Positions 39,861-49,700 of a DNA stretch of 64,000 nucleotides are shown here, piece by piece (positions within the stretch are counted from its first letter, which is position 1; each line of letters begins with the position of its first letter). A program made the position numbers and the translations under genes. The notes under the pieces were generated by a model. That model saw only the letters and a program-made list of their open reading frames with translations, was not told where the DNA came from and made no database searches. Source of the DNA: Roseibium sp. Sym1 (GTDB lineage Bacteria; Pseudomonadota; Alphaproteobacteria; Rhizobiales; Stappiaceae); contig NZ_CP114786.1 of assembly GCF_027359675.1 (NCBI RefSeq), positions 5,182,501 to 5,246,500 of the forward strand, written 5' to 3'.

Positions 39861-40862
39861 ATGGAACACGGTGGGGATCTGAGCGTCGCCATGGAACGCT
39901 TCGGCGGTGAGCCGGGGGACTGGCTCGACCTGTCGACCGGCATCAATCCCTACAGCTATCCCCTGCCCGCCAGTCTTCCGCTTTCAACCTGGACAGCCTT
40001 GCCGGCAAAGTCCGCGCTGGAACGGCTTGTTGCCGCCGCACGGCAGACTTACCGCGTTCCGGACCAACTCGGCCTCGTGGCCGCGCCGGGCACGCAGATC
40101 CTGCTGTCGCTGCTGCCGAACCTGCTGCCTGATGGTCCGGTCGCCATCGCCTCTCCAACCTATTCGAGCCACAAGAAGGTGTGGGCGCGCGAAGGCCGTG
40201 AACCGGTCGAACTCTCCAGCATTTATGCCCTGCCCGCGGACGCCCGGATCGTGCTGCTGGTCAATCCGAACAATCCGGACGGGCAGCTGGTCGACGTCAA
40301 GAGCCTTCTTGAAATCGCCCGGACGCTGACGGAGCGTGGCGGCTATCTGGTGCTGGACGAGGCCTTCGCCGATGTCGTTCCGGGTGCCAGCATTCTGCCG
40401 CATCTGGGAGGCGAGAATGTTCTCGTGCTCAGGTCCTTCGGCAAGTTTTTCGGACTGGCCGGCCTGAGACTGGGCTTTCTGGCCGGACCGAAGGAAGCCA
40501 CGTCACGGCTGTCCGGGGTTCTCGAAAGCTGGTGTCTCAGCGGTCCGGCGCTGGAGATTGGCACAGCGGCCCTGAAGGACAGCTCGTGGCAGGAGGCCAT
40601 GACCCGGCAGCTCGTCGATGAAATGGCAGACCTGACGCTGACGCTCTCCCAGCACGGTCTCAGTGTCTTCGGTGGCACGCCGCTTTATGCCCTTGCAGGT
40701 CTCAGGAACGCGAAAGGTCTGCACGAGGCCCTCGCCCGCCGCAGGATCTGGACACGTGTCTTTGACTATGCCCCGACCTGGATGCGCCTTGGACTGCCCG
40801 GCGGCGCGGACAAACTGGAACGCCTGTCGGAAGCGCTTGCGGATGCCCAAAAGGAGCTCTAG
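39861..40862 (+). CDS. cobC: Threonine-phosphate decarboxylase CobC (CobD of Salmonella)
   Basis: The 333-residue class I PLP aminotransferase-fold enzyme makes the (R)-1-amino-2-propanol phosphate arm of cobalamin. Motifs are 'MEHGGDLSVAMERFGG', 'WLDLSTGINPYSYP', 'LVNPNNPDGQLV', 'YLVLDEAFADV' and the Schiff-base lysine in 'RSFGKFFGLAGLRLGF'. The HGGD and STGINP motifs are typical of CobC. It is followed 9 bp later by cbiB/cobD, the enzyme that uses its product. Confidence 0.93.
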   Translation: MEHGGDLSVAMERFGGEPGDWLDLSTGINPYSYPLPASLPLSTWTALPAKSALERLVAAARQTYRVPDQLGLVAAPGTQILLSLLPNLLPDGPVAIASPTYSSHKKVWAREGREPVELSSIYALPADARIVLLVNPNNPDGQLVDVKSLLEIARTLTERGGYLVLDEAFADVVPGASILPHLGGENVLVLRSFGKFFGLAGLRLGFLAGPKEATSRLSGVLESWCLSGPALEIGTAALKDSSWQEAMTRQLVDEMADLTLTLSQHGLSVFGGTPLYALAGLRNAKGLHEALARRRIWTRVFDYAPTWMRLGLPGGADKLERLSEALADAQKEL

Positions 40863-40871
40863 CCAGAATCC

Positions 40872-41849
40872 ATGATCCTTTATGAACATGCGCTCTGGTT
40901 GCTGCTCGCCGCCCTGATCGTCGATGTCCTGATCGGTGATCCCGACTGGCTGTGGCAGCGCTTGCCGCACCCGGTTGTGTGGATCGGCAAGCTGATTGCC
41001 CTGTTCGACCGAGTCTTCAACAAGACCGACTATGCTCCGGGCACATGCAAACTCGGTGGTGTTCTGACGCTGATGGCCCTGGTCGCAGCCGCGGTTCTTT
41101 TCGGCGCCGGCATTCAGGCGGTCGCAGGCCTGCTGCCATTTGGCAATATCCTGATCGTCCTGATCGCCGCCGTGTTCCTGGCTCAGAACAGCCTTTACCG
41201 TCACGTGGCCGCCGTTCGGGATGGCTTGTTGACGGAGGGACTGGAGGGAGGCCGCAGGGCGGTTTCGATGATTGTCGGCCGGGATCCCAAGCAGCTCGAT
41301 GAAGCCGGTGTGTCACGGGCGGCGATCGAATCCTGCGCCGAAAACTATTCCGACGGCATCGTCGCGCCGTTGGTCTGGTTCGCGCTTCTGGGCCTGCCGG
41401 GACTGATCGCCTACAAGGCGGTCAACACCGCCGACAGCATGATCGGTCACAAAAACGAGGTCTATGCCGATTTCGGCTGGGCCTCGGCCCGGTTCGACGA
41501 CCTCGTCAACCTGCCCGCCTCGCGCCTCGCAGGACTGCTGATCGCGATCAGCGCGCCGCTCGCCGGAGGGTCCCCGCGCAAGAGCCTTGCCTGCATCCTT
41601 GCCGATGCCCGCAAGCACCGTTCGCCCAATGCCGGCTGGCCGGAAGCGGCTATGGCCGGCGCACTTGGCCTTGCCCTCGCCGGCCCCCGCATCTATCCCG
41701 GCTACACGGTCAATGACCGGTACCTGAACGCCTCCGGGCGGAAAGACGCCCGGGCGCTGGATATTTCGAGGGCCTTGCGGATTCTGTTGGGGGCTTATGG
41801 CCTGCAGGCGCTTCTGGTCACAGGCCTTGGTGTCCTGACCAGCCTTTAA
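40872..41849 (+). CDS. cobD: Adenosylcobinamide-phosphate synthase CbiB/CobD
   Basis: The 325-residue membrane protein attaches aminopropanol (phosphate) to cobyric acid. Recognisable segments are 'LLAALIVDVLIGDPDWLWQRLPHPVVWIGKLI', 'IVGRDPKQLDEAGVSRAAIESCAENYSDGIVAPLVWFALLGLPGLIAYKAVNTADSMIGHKNEVYADFGWASARFDDLVNLPASRL', typical of CbiB. It is in operon with cobC and converges with the cobQ end of the minus-strand cobalamin operon (35 bp gap containing a short GAAGCGA/GAAGCCA repeat). Confidence 0.95.
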   Translation: MILYEHALWLLLAALIVDVLIGDPDWLWQRLPHPVVWIGKLIALFDRVFNKTDYAPGTCKLGGVLTLMALVAAAVLFGAGIQAVAGLLPFGNILIVLIAAVFLAQNSLYRHVAAVRDGLLTEGLEGGRRAVSMIVGRDPKQLDEAGVSRAAIESCAENYSDGIVAPLVWFALLGLPGLIAYKAVNTADSMIGHKNEVYADFGWASARFDDLVNLPASRLAGLLIAISAPLAGGSPRKSLACILADARKHRSPNAGWPEAAMAGALGLALAGPRIYPGYTVNDRYLNASGRKDARALDISRALRILLGAYGLQALLVTGLGVLTSL

Positions 41850-41884
41850 TTCGAAGCGAGAAGCGAGAAGCCAGAAGCCAGACG

Positions 41885-43366
41885 TCAGGGTTCACGATCG
41901 CCGGCGATTTTCAGGACAGTTTCCACATCCATCACCCGTTCCAGATGCGCCGCCAGATCGTCCAGGATCCGGTCGATGTCGCGGTCATAGGAAAGACTTG
42001 AGCCTGCTCCAAATCCGCTCAGATAAGCGTCCCGGAAGGCATCGCCGGTGAAGAGGCCGTGCATGTAGGTTCCCGCCACGCGCCGGTCACCAGAGACCGC
42101 GCCGTCTGGCCGGTCACCGGCGAGACGCATGAGCGGCCGGGCACAATCCGGACCGTCCGTGCGGCCGACATGGATTTCATAGCCTGATACAGGCGCGCCG
42201 CTGGCAACGTGGGTTCCGCTTGCCGCAACCGTCGATTTTTCCGCCGTCAGCACCGTTTCCACATTGAGGTATCCGAGGCCTTCTACCGTTCCGGGCGCTC
42301 CCTCGATGCCGTCCGGATCGGAGATGGACCGGCCGAGCATCTGGTAGCCGCCACAGACACCCAGGATATGACCGCCGCGGCGGTGATGCGCCTTCAGGTC
42401 GATGTCCCAGCCCTGCGCGCGGAAAAATGCGAGGTCGCCGATGGTCGACTTGGATCCCGGCAGCAGAACAAGATCGGCATCGCCGGGAAGCGGTGTCCCC
42501 GGCTGGACCAGTTCGAGCGTCACACCCGGTTCCAGGCGCAGGGGGTCGAGATCGTCGAAATTGGCGATCCGGGAAATCACCGGAACGGCAATCTTCATGC
42601 CGCCGTCGCCGAAGCCGTCGGCGAGGCCGAGCGCATCCTCGGCCGGCAGTTTTGCCGCATCTGCAAACCAGGGCACGACTCCGAGGCCACGCCAGTTCGT
42701 ACGCGCTTCAATTTCGCGCATTCCATCATCGAAAGGGCTCGGGTCGCCGCGGAACCGGTTGATGAAAAAGCCCTTGATACGGTGACGCTCCGCCTCTTCC
42801 AGCACCGCATGGGTGCCGACGACGGAAGCGATGACGCCGCCCCGGTCGATATCCGCGCACAGGATCACCGGCAGGTCCGCCGCCTCGGCAAAGCCCATAT
42901 TGGCGATGTCGCCGGCACGCAGATTGATCTCCGCCGGACTTCCGGCACCTTCGACAATCACCAGATCCGCACCTGATGCATTGATTGAAAAACTTTCCAG
43001 AACCTTTGGTAATAATTCGGATTTCTGTTTTCCGTATTCCCGCGCACGCATGGTACCGAAGCGCTTACCCTGGACAATCACCTGGGCGCCGGTGTCCGTT
43101 TCCGGTTTTAAAAGCACCGGGTTCATGTGCACGCTGAGCGGCACCCGGCAGCCCATCGCCTGCAGCGCCTGCGCGCGGCCGATCTCACCGCCGTCGGCGG
43201 TCACCGCGGCATTGTTCGACATGTTCTGAGGCTTGAACGGGCGAACCTTCAGGCCCCGGTTGGCAAAAAGGCGGCAAAGACCGGCGACGATCAGGCTCTT
43301 GCCGACATTGGAGCCGGTCCCCTGCACCATGATCGCGGCCGCGCGTTTCCCGGAAGGTTCGGACAC
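41885..43366 (-). CDS. cobQ: Cobyric acid synthase CobQ
   Basis: The 493-residue glutamine-dependent amidase converts cobyrinic a,c-diamide to cobyric acid (amidations at b, d, e and g). The N-terminal P-loop/dethiobiotin-synthase-like domain has '[27 protein letters not shown]' and '[13 protein letters not shown]'. The C-terminal triad-type glutamine amidotransferase has '[18 protein letters not shown]' with the catalytic Cys and 'GTYMHGLF' with the His. The start is GTG; it follows cobO by 3 bp. Confidence 0.95.
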   Translation of the reverse strand: MSEPSGKRAAAIMVQGTGSNVGKSLIVAGLCRLFANRGLKVRPFKPQNMSNNAAVTADGGEIGRAQALQAMGCRVPLSVHMNPVLLKPETDTGAQVIVQGKRFGTMRAREYGKQKSELLPKVLESFSINASGADLVIVEGAGSPAEINLRAGDIANMGFAEAADLPVILCADIDRGGVIASVVGTHAVLEEAERHRIKGFFINRFRGDPSPFDDGMREIEARTNWRGLGVVPWFADAAKLPAEDALGLADGFGDGGMKIAVPVISRIANFDDLDPLRLEPGVTLELVQPGTPLPGDADLVLLPGSKSTIGDLAFFRAQGWDIDLKAHHRRGGHILGVCGGYQMLGRSISDPDGIEGAPGTVEGLGYLNVETVLTAEKSTVAASGTHVASGAPVSGYEIHVGRTDGPDCARPLMRLAGDRPDGAVSGDRRVAGTYMHGLFTGDAFRDAYLSGFGAGSSLSYDRDIDRILDDLAAHLERVMDVETVLKIAGDREP

Positions 43367-43369
43367 GTC

Positions 43370-44008
43370 TTAAAACTCGATGCCTTCCTGCGGCTTCACG
43401 CCGGAGCGGAACGGGTGCTTGATCTGGGTCATGTCTGTGACGAGATCGGCAATGTCGATGAGTTCATCCTTGGCATTGCGGCCGGTGATGACGACATGGA
43501 CATCGTCCGGTTTCTCGTTCTTCAGGAAGTCCACCACCTCGGCAATATCCAGATAGTCGTAGCGCAGCACGATATTGAGCTCATCGCACAGGATCAGGCG
43601 GTAGTCGCCGGAGGTGATCATCTGCTTCGCCGCTTCCCAGGCCTCCTGGGCGGCGTCGATGTCGCGCTGGCGGTCCTGGGTTTCCCAGGTAAAGCCCTCG
43701 CCCATGCGCTTGATGGTCACCAGATCGGAGAAACGTTCAAGCGCCATGCGTTCGCCGGTCTCGATCCGGCCCTTGACGAATTGCACCACGCCGACCTTGT
43801 GGCCGTGGCCGAGCGAACGGAACACCATGCCGAACCCTGCCGTCGACTTGCCCTTGCCCTTGCCGGTATGGACGATCAGCAAGCCCTTCTCGATGGTCTT
43901 GGTGGCCATGATCTTGTCGCGCGCAGCCTTTTTCTTGCGCATTTTTTCCGCGTGGCGTGCGTTCAGTTCCTCTTCGGAAAGTTCCGGCTTGTCCTTGTCG
44001 GCGGTCAC
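43370..44008 (-). CDS. cobO: Cob(I)yrinic acid a,c-diamide adenosyltransferase CobO
   Basis: The 212-residue CobA/CobO-family ATP:corrinoid adenosyltransferase has 'GLLIVHTGKGKGKSTAGFGMVFRSLGHG' (P-loop), 'LILCDELNIVLRYDYL' and 'HVVITGRNAKDELIDIADLVTDMTQIKHPF'. It starts with GTG at 44008, whose last bases overlap the cobN stop (GTGA), indicating translational coupling. The frame is open upstream, but that part is only the shadow of cobN. Confidence 0.94.
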   Translation of the reverse strand: MTADKDKPELSEEELNARHAEKMRKKKAARDKIMATKTIEKGLLIVHTGKGKGKSTAGFGMVFRSLGHGHKVGVVQFVKGRIETGERMALERFSDLVTIKRMGEGFTWETQDRQRDIDAAQEAWEAAKQMITSGDYRLILCDELNIVLRYDYLDIAEVVDFLKNEKPDDVHVVITGRNAKDELIDIADLVTDMTQIKHPFRSGVKPQEGIEF

Positions 44009-47000
44009 GATGCGTCCGTCCCTTCTCGTGTTGTTCTCAATTCGCTGAGTGCAGCATGTGTCGAATTGCGCCGCGGCGTCCAGAGCCCGCGGTCGATTGC
44101 TTCCTGGAACCGGGCCAGCATCTCGTTGAGGCCCGCCGGATTGGCGTCCCTGAGGAACTCCAGAACCTCCGTATTGTCCAGATAGGCCTCGTAAAGCTGA
44201 TCGAAATGATGGTCGCCGACGGCGCGCGTGGTCGCGGCAAAGGCAAACAGGTAATCGAGCGTCGCCACCATTTCGAACGCACCCTTGTAACCATGGCGCA
44301 TGACACCGTTGATCCATTTCGGATTGGCGGCCCGGCCACGAACCACACGGCCGATTTCCTCCGAAAGGCTGCGCACCACGGGGCGCTCGGGCCTTGAATG
44401 ATCGTTGTGATAGACCTTGGGCGCCTCGCCCTTCAGGCTCTCGACGGTCGCCGCCAGACCGCCCTCGAACTGGTAGTAGTCGTCACTGTCGAGCAGGTCG
44501 TGTTCGCGGTTGTCCTGGTTGTGCAGGACCGCGTCGACCGCGCGCAGCCGGCTTTCCAGATCACCGCGCGCACCGGTCCCCTCGGCACCCCCGCCATAGG
44601 CATAGCCGCCCCACGTCAGGAAGGTGTCGGCGAAATCACCGCGCTCTTGCCAGATACCCTCGTCGATCAGGGCCTGCAGGCCGGCGCCATAGGCCCCCGG
44701 CTTCGACCCGAACACCCGGTATCCGGCACGTCGGGAAGCTTCCTGCGGTTCAAGGCCATCGGCCAGCAATCTTGCGGTTTCCTGGCGCATGCGCGCTGCG
44801 ACCGGATTGGCGTCGTCCGGCTCATCCAGCGCGCCGACGGCCCGGACGGCGCTGTCGAACAGGTCCATCTGGTGCGGGAAGGCATCGCGGAAGAACCCGG
44901 AGACCCGCAAGGTGACATCGATGCGCGGACGGCCGAGCTCGGACAGTTTCAGGATTTCAAAGCCGGTTACCCGGCCCGAGCCCTGTTCCCAAACAGGTTT
45001 TGCACCGATCAAGGCCAGAGCCTGGGCAATGTCGTCGCCGCCGGTGCGCATGTTGGCCGTGCCCCAGCAGGTCAGCACGAGGGCCGTCGGCCATTCGCCT
45101 TCCTCCTGGAAATAGCGGTCTGCAACAAGCGCGGCAGATTGCCAGCCGAGCCGCCACGCGGTCTCGGTCGGGACCGCGCGCACATCCACGGAATAGAAGT
45201 TCCTGCCCGTCGGCAGGACATCGGGCCGGCCGCGTGACGGCGCACCGGACGGTCCCGGTGCGACGAAACCGCCCTTGAGAGCCGTCAGCACCGCTTCCGT
45301 TTCCGCCGGCCCCGATCCGGTCACCGCCGGGCGCAACGTGTCCCGGATTTCATCGAGAACGGCCGTAACGGCCTGCCACTCTTCCGGCACCTCTCGTGTT
45401 CCGGCAATCAGGTCATGTGCCAGCAGTTCGATCCGCTCGACCGTGTCACCGTTGGATCGCCACGGTGCCTCGCTGACTGACTGCAGGATTTCAGGTCTGT
45501 CACCCGCCCAGGCCGCTGAAAAATCGCAATCGAGCGGATCAAAGCCGTCAAATCCGAGATCTGCGGCAATGACCCGCTGCAGGCTTTGCTGCCCGGGTGA
45601 GCTTCCGCGCGGCACACGGGCAAGCGCGGCCAGCAGATCGGTCAGGAGATCGCCGTCCGGACTGTCGCCCAGGATGTGCAGGCCATCGCGGATCTGGAGT
45701 TCCTTGAGGTCGCACAAATGGGCGTCGAGACGCGCCAGGCGGGTTTCCTCGTCCATGTCGTCGGTAAGGCCGATGTCCCTGTCCAGCCCGTTTCGGGCGG
45801 CGACGTCGAGGATATCACGTGTCAGGGCCTTGAGCCGCCGGGGATCGACACCGCTCGCCAGATAGTATTCGTCGAGCAGGGTTTCCAGTTCACCGGCAAC
45901 GCCGTGGCTCTCGGCGCGCGCCAGCGGCGGGGTCAGGTGGTCGACAATGACGGCGGCCGTGCGCCGCTTCGCCTGGGCGCCCTCGCCCGGGTCGTTGACG
46001 ATGAAGGGATAGATGTTCGGCACCGGACCGAGCACGGCTTCGGGGAAACAGCTTTCGGACAAGGCCAGCGCCTTGCCGGGAAGCCATTCCAGATTGCCGT
46101 GTTTTCCGAGATGGATGACCGCATCGACACCGAGTGTTCCGCGAAGCCAGGCATAAAACGCGAAATAATGATGCGGCGGCACCAGCGCCGGGTCGTGGTA
46201 GGTGTCCTTCGGATCGATGTTGTAGCCGCGCGCCGGCTGGATGCCGACCACCTGGTTGCCGAACCGGTGAAGTGCCAGGCGGAACGCACCGTCCGTGACA
46301 TGGGGGTCGTCTTCGGGACGGCCCCATCGTTCGATGACGGCGCTCTGCACGTCCTCCGGCAGCCTGGCAAATGCTTCCTTGTAGTCACTCATCCCGAACG
46401 ACTGGAAGCGCTGGCGTATAGCGCGGTCATCCCGGGCATTGGTGACACCTGAAGTCAGGTGTTCCATCAGCCCGGCGGATGTGTCCGGCGCCCCGCCGGC
46501 ATCATACCCCTCCCGGGCCATCGCCTTCAGCACGTTGACGCAGGAGGCCGGCGTGTCGAGACCGACACCATTGGCAAGGCGCCCGTCCCGGTTCGGATAA
46601 TTGGCCAGGATCAGCGCGGTTTTCTTGTCCTTGGCGGGTGTCCGGCCGAGTTTCGCCCAGCCAGCAGCCAGGTTTGCAACGAATTGGATCCGGTCAGGAA
46701 CCGGTGTGAAGGCAACCGGGGTCGACTGGGTCGACTCGTCGTAGCCCCCCTCTTCCTTGAAGGAAACCGCCCGGGTCAGCAGCCTGCCGTCGATCTCCGG
46801 CAGCACGACATGCATGGCGAGATCACGGATCGACAGGCCCTGGTCGCTGTCTTCCCAGCCTTCCTTGGAGGACGAGGAAAACACCACCTGCAGAACCGGC
46901 TTGCCGGGCCGGTCAAGCGGCGTCGGCTGATGGGCGACGCCCGCCTTCGACACGGCAAAGGCCGTGCCGTTTAAAATCACGTCCGGCCTGGCGCCGTCAA

Positions 47001-47763
47001 ACAGGCCGTCCAGGACGGCAATGGATTCGGCCTCCTTGAGACTGGAAACATAGACCGGCAACGCATTGACACCCGCCGCGTCAAGCGCCTTTACCAGCGC
47101 ATCGACAGGAGCCGTCTGGGCGCCCTGGACCAGAGCCCGGTAGAAGGTGATGGCGGCGACCGGCCGTGAGGGATCGGGCCAGCCTTTGGTCAGTGCGGCA
47201 AGATCCGGTGCGGGTTGCCCGGGCCGATAAATCCCGGCTCGCGGCAGCGGGACCGGATGGGCCGGTTCCTCGTCCCCGTTCAGCAGGAAAGCCGCGTAGA
47301 GCAGCGCATTGGCATAGTTTTCCGCGCCGCCCTCGACGCAATACCGCCAGAAACGATGGACTTCCTCTGTGCTGCGGGTCGAGCGGGCCGTAAGCTCCTC
47401 GTCCCACTTGTCATCGCCCGGCAGGACGATCAGCTCAACGCCGCTGGCCCGTGCCTCTTCCTCGAACCGCTCCAGTCCGTAGCGCCAGTACTCGACTCCG
47501 CCGAGAATGCGCAGGATCACAAGCTTTGAGCCGCGCATGGTCTGTTCGGCATAAAGATCGACCGAATAGGGATGAGACAGCGCCATCAGGTTGGCGAGCC
47601 TGAGGCTTGCCGCGCGTTCTCCCAGTTGCTTGCGGGCGGCGGCAAAACTGCCCAGCTCCGTGTCTGCTGCAGACAGGAACAGGATGTCCGCGGGCGACTG
47701 GCCGAGATCGACCGCGTCTCCACCGTCATCGATCCGGCGCGTCTGGCTGGCGAGAATGTGCAT
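44005..47763 (-). CDS. cobN: Cobaltochelatase subunit CobN
   Basis: The 1252-residue large subunit of the aerobic, ATP-dependent CobNST cobaltochelatase inserts Co2+ into hydrogenobyrinic a,c-diamide. Segments such as 'ILANYPNRDGRLANGVGLDTPAS', 'HHYFAFYAWLRGTLGVDAVIHLGKHGNLEWLPGKALALSESCFPE', 'GTANMRTGGDDIAQALALIGAKPVWE' and 'GYKGAFEMVATLDYLFAFAATT' are typical. Length is normal. The cobS/cobT subunits are not in the window and must be encoded elsewhere. Presence of CobN implies the aerobic (late cobalt) pathway. Confidence 0.97.
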   Translation of the reverse strand: MHILASQTRRIDDGGDAVDLGQSPADILFLSAADTELGSFAAARKQLGERAASLRLANLMALSHPYSVDLYAEQTMRGSKLVILRILGGVEYWRYGLERFEEEARASGVELIVLPGDDKWDEELTARSTRSTEEVHRFWRYCVEGGAENYANALLYAAFLLNGDEEPAHPVPLPRAGIYRPGQPAPDLAALTKGWPDPSRPVAAITFYRALVQGAQTAPVDALVKALDAAGVNALPVYVSSLKEAESIAVLDGLFDGARPDVILNGTAFAVSKAGVAHQPTPLDRPGKPVLQVVFSSSSKEGWEDSDQGLSIRDLAMHVVLPEIDGRLLTRAVSFKEEGGYDESTQSTPVAFTPVPDRIQFVANLAAGWAKLGRTPAKDKKTALILANYPNRDGRLANGVGLDTPASCVNVLKAMAREGYDAGGAPDTSAGLMEHLTSGVTNARDDRAIRQRFQSFGMSDYKEAFARLPEDVQSAVIERWGRPEDDPHVTDGAFRLALHRFGNQVVGIQPARGYNIDPKDTYHDPALVPPHHYFAFYAWLRGTLGVDAVIHLGKHGNLEWLPGKALALSESCFPEAVLGPVPNIYPFIVNDPGEGAQAKRRTAAVIVDHLTPPLARAESHGVAGELETLLDEYYLASGVDPRRLKALTRDILDVAARNGLDRDIGLTDDMDEETRLARLDAHLCDLKELQIRDGLHILGDSPDGDLLTDLLAALARVPRGSSPGQQSLQRVIAADLGFDGFDPLDCDFSAAWAGDRPEILQSVSEAPWRSNGDTVERIELLAHDLIAGTREVPEEWQAVTAVLDEIRDTLRPAVTGSGPAETEAVLTALKGGFVAPGPSGAPSRGRPDVLPTGRNFYSVDVRAVPTETAWRLGWQSAALVADRYFQEEGEWPTALVLTCWGTANMRTGGDDIAQALALIGAKPVWEQGSGRVTGFEILKLSELGRPRIDVTLRVSGFFRDAFPHQMDLFDSAVRAVGALDEPDDANPVAARMRQETARLLADGLEPQEASRRAGYRVFGSKPGAYGAGLQALIDEGIWQERGDFADTFLTWGGYAYGGGAEGTGARGDLESRLRAVDAVLHNQDNREHDLLDSDDYYQFEGGLAATVESLKGEAPKVYHNDHSRPERPVVRSLSEEIGRVVRGRAANPKWINGVMRHGYKGAFEMVATLDYLFAFAATTRAVGDHHFDQLYEAYLDNTEVLEFLRDANPAGLNEMLARFQEAIDRGLWTPRRNSTHAALSELRTTREGTDAS

Positions 47764-47814
47764 TCAGTGCCTTCTTGTTGGTCTCAAGCGTCTGTCGGTA
47801 TCCGGTGGCCGCGA

Positions 47815-48924
47815 TCAGGCAGCTTCACTCACCTGACCGAGCAGCCCACGTGTCGCGTCGAGATCGAGGCCCTTGAGGCCGATCACCACCAGCCGGCCGG
47901 CACTTTCCGCCCCCGCCGCGAACCAGGTTTCGACACGCGGGCCGACGGCCTGGACCATGGCCGGCGCCGCCTTGCCCTCGATGCGCACGGCGCCCTTGAT
48001 CCGGAGCACGCCCTTCAGGGCCATCGCCTCCAGGACCTTCGCCTCGGCATCCTTTAGGCTGTCGAAGGAACCGACTTCCAGAACATGACTTTCGAAATCG
48101 TCGTGGTGATGGTGGTCATGATGGTGATGATCATGGTCGCCCTCATGATGATGGTCGTCGTCATGGTCATCGTGGTGATGGTGGTGGTGTTCATGGCGAC
48201 CGTCCATGTCGTCCTCGGCAGCGGACCCGCGGCCGAGCAGCACCTCGATCGGCAGCGTTCCCTTTTCCGAAGAGACGATGTGGACCGCCTGGCGCACGTC
48301 CGCGGCGATTTTCTTCCGAACGGTTTCGAGCAGGTCGGCAGCCACAAGATCAGCCTTGTTGAGCACGACCAGGTCGGCACAGCGCAGCTGGTCCTGGAAG
48401 AGTTCCTCAACCGGGCTTTCATGGTCGAGCGCCTCGTCCGCAGCGCGTTGGGCTTCAAGCGCGGCTTCGTCGAGCGCGATCCGTCCTTCGGCAAGCGCGG
48501 CGGCATCCAGCACCGTGACAACGCCGTCGACGGTCACCTTTGGCTTGACGCTCGGCCAGGAAAAGGCACGCACCAGCGGCTGGGGCAGCGCAAGGCCGGA
48601 GGTCTCGATGACGATATGCTCCGGCGGGGTCTCGCGGGCGAGCAGCATTTCCATGGTCGGCAGGAAATCATCGGCAACCGTGCAGCAGATGCAGCCATTG
48701 GTCAGCTCAACCACTTCCTCCGCGGCGCAGTCCGGGTCGGCGCAGCCATTCACCAGCGAACCATCGAAACCCATGTCGCCGAATTCATTGACAATCAACG
48801 CAATGCGCTTGCCGTTGGCATTCGTCAAAAGGTTGCGGATCAGCGTGGTCTTGCCCGCGCCCAGGAACCCGGTGACGATCGTTGCCGGAATTTTCCGGCC
48901 CGGTTGCGAGATGGAAGTGGTCAT
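47815..48924 (-). CDS. cobW: CobW, GTP-dependent cobalt chaperone with a His-rich stretch
   Basis: The 369-residue G3E-family P-loop GTPase has 'ATIVTGFLGAGKTTLIRNLL' (Walker A), 'ELTNGCICCTVADDF' with the CICC metal-binding motif, and 'VVLNKADLV' (guanine specificity). Residues ~240-277 form a very His/Asp-rich stretch (about 19 His), followed by the CobW C-terminal domain. It probably delivers Co2+ to CobNST. The ATG at 48924 overlaps the cobP stop (ATGA). The long upstream open frame is non-homologous and disregarded. Confidence 0.95.
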   Translation of the reverse strand: MTTSISQPGRKIPATIVTGFLGAGKTTLIRNLLTNANGKRIALIVNEFGDMGFDGSLVNGCADPDCAAEEVVELTNGCICCTVADDFLPTMEMLLARETPPEHIVIETSGLALPQPLVRAFSWPSVKPKVTVDGVVTVLDAAALAEGRIALDEAALEAQRAADEALDHESPVEELFQDQLRCADLVVLNKADLVAADLLETVRKKIAADVRQAVHIVSSEKGTLPIEVLLGRGSAAEDDMDGRHEHHHHHHDDHDDDHHHEGDHDHHHHDHHHHDDFESHVLEVGSFDSLKDAEAKVLEAMALKGVLRIKGAVRIEGKAAPAMVQAVGPRVETWFAAGAESAGRLVVIGLKGLDLDATRGLLGQVSEAA

Positions 48925-49472
48925 AGCGTGATATCCGGTTGAAAAGTGGGTTTCATGAGGAGCGGCAGGCCCGCGCCGACAAAGACGACCTTCTGGCAGA
49001 CCCCGGCCATAGCCTGGTTGAGCCTGCCCTGCGCATCGCGGAACGACCTCGACAGACGGTTCTCCGGCACGATGCCCATGCCGACTTCGTTGGAGACAAG
49101 GACACAGGGACCTGCAAGCCCGGCGACACGCGCGCACAGGCGCTCGGTTTCCAGGGTTACATCCTTGTCCGCAAAGAGAATGTTTGAGAGCCACAGGGTG
49201 AGACAATCGACCAGAACCACCCGGTCCGGGCGGCATTCGTGGTCAAGCACGCCGGCGAGATCGAACTGTTCCTCAATCGTTTCCCAGGACGATCCGCGCT
49301 GCGCGCGATGCGCCGCAATGCGCTCGGCCATTTCATCGTCATGGGCCGCGCCCGTGGCAACATAGAGTTTGTGGAGACCGCAGTCTTCGGCGAGCCGTTC
49401 GGCAAACCGGCTCTTGCCGGAGCGGGCACCGCCAAACACGAGGGCGGTTCGCGGCAGGGTCTGATCCGTCAT
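48921..49472 (-). CDS. cobP: Adenosylcobinamide kinase / guanylyltransferase (CobP/CobU)
   Basis: The 183-residue bifunctional enzyme phosphorylates adenosylcobinamide and transfers GMP to it. Motifs are the P-loop 'ALVFGGARSGKSRFAERLAED', 'LYVATGAAHDDEMAERIAAHRAQRGSSWETIEE' (with the GMP-accepting His) and 'CVLVSNEVGMGIVPENRLSRSFRDAQGRLNQAMA'. The ATG at 49472 has GGGAGA upstream. It is the first gene of the minus-strand cob operon, directly behind the cobalamin riboswitch. Confidence 0.95.
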   Translation of the reverse strand: MTDQTLPRTALVFGGARSGKSRFAERLAEDCGLHKLYVATGAAHDDEMAERIAAHRAQRGSSWETIEEQFDLAGVLDHECRPDRVVLVDCLTLWLSNILFADKDVTLETERLCARVAGLAGPCVLVSNEVGMGIVPENRLSRSFRDAQGRLNQAMAGVCQKVVFVGAGLPLLMKPTFQPDITL

Positions 49473-49504
49473 GTCCGTCTCCCGGCCGTCCACCCGACAG
49501 CGTT

Positions 49505-49700
49505 CGAGGTTGAAGGGATGACGGCCGGTCTCCTGGCTTGCGGCTCACCGCGGTCTGCACCCCTTCCCGGCCGGTCTGGACCAGTGGTTTTCGTGCAGCC
49601 GCTCACCGCTCACAGTTGCGGGGGCAGCTCCGGATCAGGGCCATCTTGGCCCGCACCGGATTCCCGTTTCATCCGGACCGAGCAACACTCAATCCGGAAC
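49505..49700 (-). ncRNA. Cobalamin (AdoCbl) riboswitch upstream of the cob operon
   Basis: Read on the minus strand, the region contains the conserved elements in order: AAACGGGAATCCGGTG (around 49654-49669), CCGGAGCTGCCCCCGCAACTGTGAGC (around 49610-49635), CCACTGG (about 49577-49583) and the B12 box AAGCCAGGAGACCGGCC (49523-49539). The final elements lie about 50 nt upstream of the cobP start, allowing control of translation initiation or transcription attenuation by adenosylcobalamin. Outer boundaries are approximate. I see no second copy upstream of cobC. Confidence 0.93.

Noticed and set aside
41850..41884. GAAGCGAGAAGCGA/GAAGCCAGAAGCCA short tandem repeats
   Set aside because: Only two copies of each 7-bp unit between convergent genes; no hairpin or T-run, probably slippage.
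43370..44317. CobO start at 44317
   Set aside because: Residues before GTADKDK-type GTG start at 44008 are only the shadow of cobN; homology begins at the GTG that overlaps the cobN stop.
47815..49236. CobW with a ~100-residue N-terminal extension
   Set aside because: The extension overlaps cobP in another frame; CobW homology begins at the ATG at 48924 with an ATGA overlap.
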